Part shown: positions 23,821 through 24,587 of the stretch, one piece after another | Layout of the letters: each line of letters starts with the position of its first letter | Position numbering within the stretch: position 1 is the first letter of the stretch | NCBI GenBank assembly: GCA_030039695.1 | Contig: JASHVB010000915.1 | Location: 1 to 24,587 of the forward strand | DNA length: 24,587 bases | Direction of reading: 5' to 3' | From: Acetobacteraceae bacterium | Lineage (GTDB): Bacteria; Pseudomonadota; Alphaproteobacteria; Acetobacterales; Acetobacteraceae | Translations under genes and position numbers: made by a program | The notes under the pieces: generated by a model | Seen by the model: the letters and a program-made list of their open reading frames with translations, nothing else | The model's database searches: none | What the model was told of the DNA's origin: nothing

Positions 23821-24383
23821 TGTCCGGTAGCATCGCCCAGAACGAGGCGCCCGAGCCGCAGCTCTTCGTCGAACGGATGACCGAGTTCACCGACGAGGAT
23901 TTGCACGCCCTGTGCGAAGCCACGCACGCCGCCATCATCGATGGCGGCGGTTTCGGGTGGGTGAACCCGCCTGGCCGGCGCGCGCTGGAGTCCTACTTCC
24001 GTGGCGTGCTGCTGGTGCCGGAACGAGAATTGTTCGTGGCACGGCTGAACGGCACGATTGTTGGCTCGGCGCACCTGGTGCGTCCGCCACGCAATAACGA
24101 GGCGCAGGCATTTGCTGCGAGCGTGATGCACTCCTACATCGCGCCCTATGCGCGCGGCCACGGCCTTGCCACGCAGCTGATGCACTCGGTCGAGGACCGT
24201 GCCCGCGAACTGGGCTATCACATGCTGAACCTCGACGTACGCGAGACGCAGACCGCGGCGATCCGGCTGTATGAGTCGCTTGGTTATGAGCGATGGGGCG
24301 TGCACCCCGAGTACGCACTGGTGCGCGGGAAGGTCGTCCGTGGGTATTTCTATTGCAAGCGGCTAAGGCCGCGTCGCCAATAA
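23820..24383 (+). CDS. GNAT-family N-acetyltransferase inside the his cluster
   Basis: This 187-aa protein has the GNAT fold. Its C-terminal half carries the acetyl-CoA pyrophosphate loop ARGHGLATQLMHSVEDRA (R/QxxGxG/A motif A). LNLDVRETQTAAIRLYESLG and YERWGVHPEYALV then complete motif B. A less conserved N-terminal half holds the acceptor site. The start was set at ATG 23820, which overlaps the hisH TGA (TGATG); the frame could also open at GTG 23808 inside hisH. It interrupts the usual hisH-hisA adjacency, so it is expressed with the pathway. Whether it acetylates a histidine-pathway metabolite, an amino acid or something unrelated cannot be said. Confidence 0.85.
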   Translation: MSGSIAQNEAPEPQLFVERMTEFTDEDLHALCEATHAAIIDGGGFGWVNPPGRRALESYFRGVLLVPERELFVARLNGTIVGSAHLVRPPRNNEAQAFAASVMHSYIAPYARGHGLATQLMHSVEDRARELGYHMLNLDVRETQTAAIRLYESLGYERWGVHPEYALVRGKVVRGYFYCKRLRPRRQ

Positions 24384-24531
24384 CACGCTCCCGCGCGGCG
24401 CAAAGCATCGAGGATGGCGGAGTGCGCACAATATTCTGCGAGCTCAACCACGGAGGCGACAGCGTGCCAGATGTCCGTCCCCCAAGCAGCGAGCTTCGAT
24501 CGCCGACTTCCCCCACTTCGCGGGCGCGGTA
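24384..24531. other. GNAT-hisA spacer
   Basis: These 148 bases between the acetyltransferase stop and the hisA start hold no credible gene. The gap is long for an operon whose previous junctions overlap, so hisA may have its own promoter here. No clear boxes or terminator were found. Confidence 0.35.
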
Positions 24532-24587
24532 ATGCTTACGCTCTATCCCGCCATTGACCTGCAGCACGGCCGGTGCGTGCGCCTCCG
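24532..24587 (+). CDS. hisA: ProFAR isomerase, 5' partial
   Basis: Only the first 18 codons are in the window. MLTLYPAIDLQHGRCVRL is the diagnostic N-terminus of HisA, whose YPAIDLxxGxCVRL strand holds the catalytic Asp (D9 here). HisA opens the ring of ProFAR to give PRFAR, the substrate of HisF/HisH. The frame runs off the right edge. Position after hisH and the GNAT gene fits the cluster. The Shine-Dalgarno sequence is weak. Confidence 0.93.
   Translation, partial: MLTLYPAIDLQHGRCVRL

Noticed and set aside
1..24587. CRISPR array or known anti-phage defence system
   Set aside because: No regularly spaced repeats and no cas, restriction-modification, toxin-antitoxin or retron genes are recognisable. 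The AAA/STAND part of the giant sensor is explained by a known signalling architecture.

Overview
This is a high-GC chromosomal window with Shine-Dalgarno-led genes, long antisense shadow ORFs and a histidine cluster ordered hisB / DUF2628-type protein / hisH / acetyltransferase / hisA. These traits suggest an alphaproteobacterium, probably Rhodospirillales and perhaps Acetobacteraceae. That placement is inferred from gene content and order, because no rRNA or other marker gene is present.

Layout. 1-480: a decayed ISAs1-family transposase. 746-6268: one giant sensor protein of 1840 aa (kinase-like, AAA/STAND ATPase, TPR-like, GAF, PAS and histidine kinase domains). 6269-7830: a graveyard holding an IS5-type transposase start, a truncated small gene and a fragment that looks like an aminoglycoside-phosphotransferase-type enzyme. 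7830-8342: a secreted cupin-like protein, followed by a 113-bp three-level nested palindrome and the truncated start of another gene. 8785-9954 (minus): a CinA-like/nucleotidyltransferase fusion that may act in pyridine nucleotide salvage. 10437-12532 (minus): an LLM-class flavin oxidoreductase and an SDR dehydrogenase in the same direction. 12816-16105 (plus): a DUF2252 protein and a SulP-type anion transporter. 16459-17739 (minus): a CmcJ/NvfI/AsaB-like oxidoreductase standing alone between stretches with no convincing genes. 18620-20405: a small proline-rich lipoprotein divergent from a YkuD L,D-transpeptidase. 20635-20708 (minus): tRNA-Gln(CUG) with encoded CCA. 20784-21470 (minus): a SYLF/Ysc84 gene broken by two compensating frameshifts. 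22081-24587 (plus): the histidine biosynthesis cluster, leaving the window inside hisA.

How the genes work together. Only the his cluster forms an obvious pathway unit. HisB dehydrates imidazole-glycerol phosphate, HisH feeds ammonia to HisF (not in the window), and HisA isomerises ProFAR. The tight hisH junctions (4-bp and 1-bp overlaps) imply translational coupling of the DUF2628 gene, hisH and the GNAT gene. The rest is accessory material: signalling, redox enzymes, a transporter and several gene remnants. The best candidates for a second look are the CmcJ-like enzyme, the nested palindrome, the CinA/nucleotidyltransferase fusion and the giant sensor, whose kinase domain seems to lack key catalytic residues. 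I did not find a clearly new multi-gene system.
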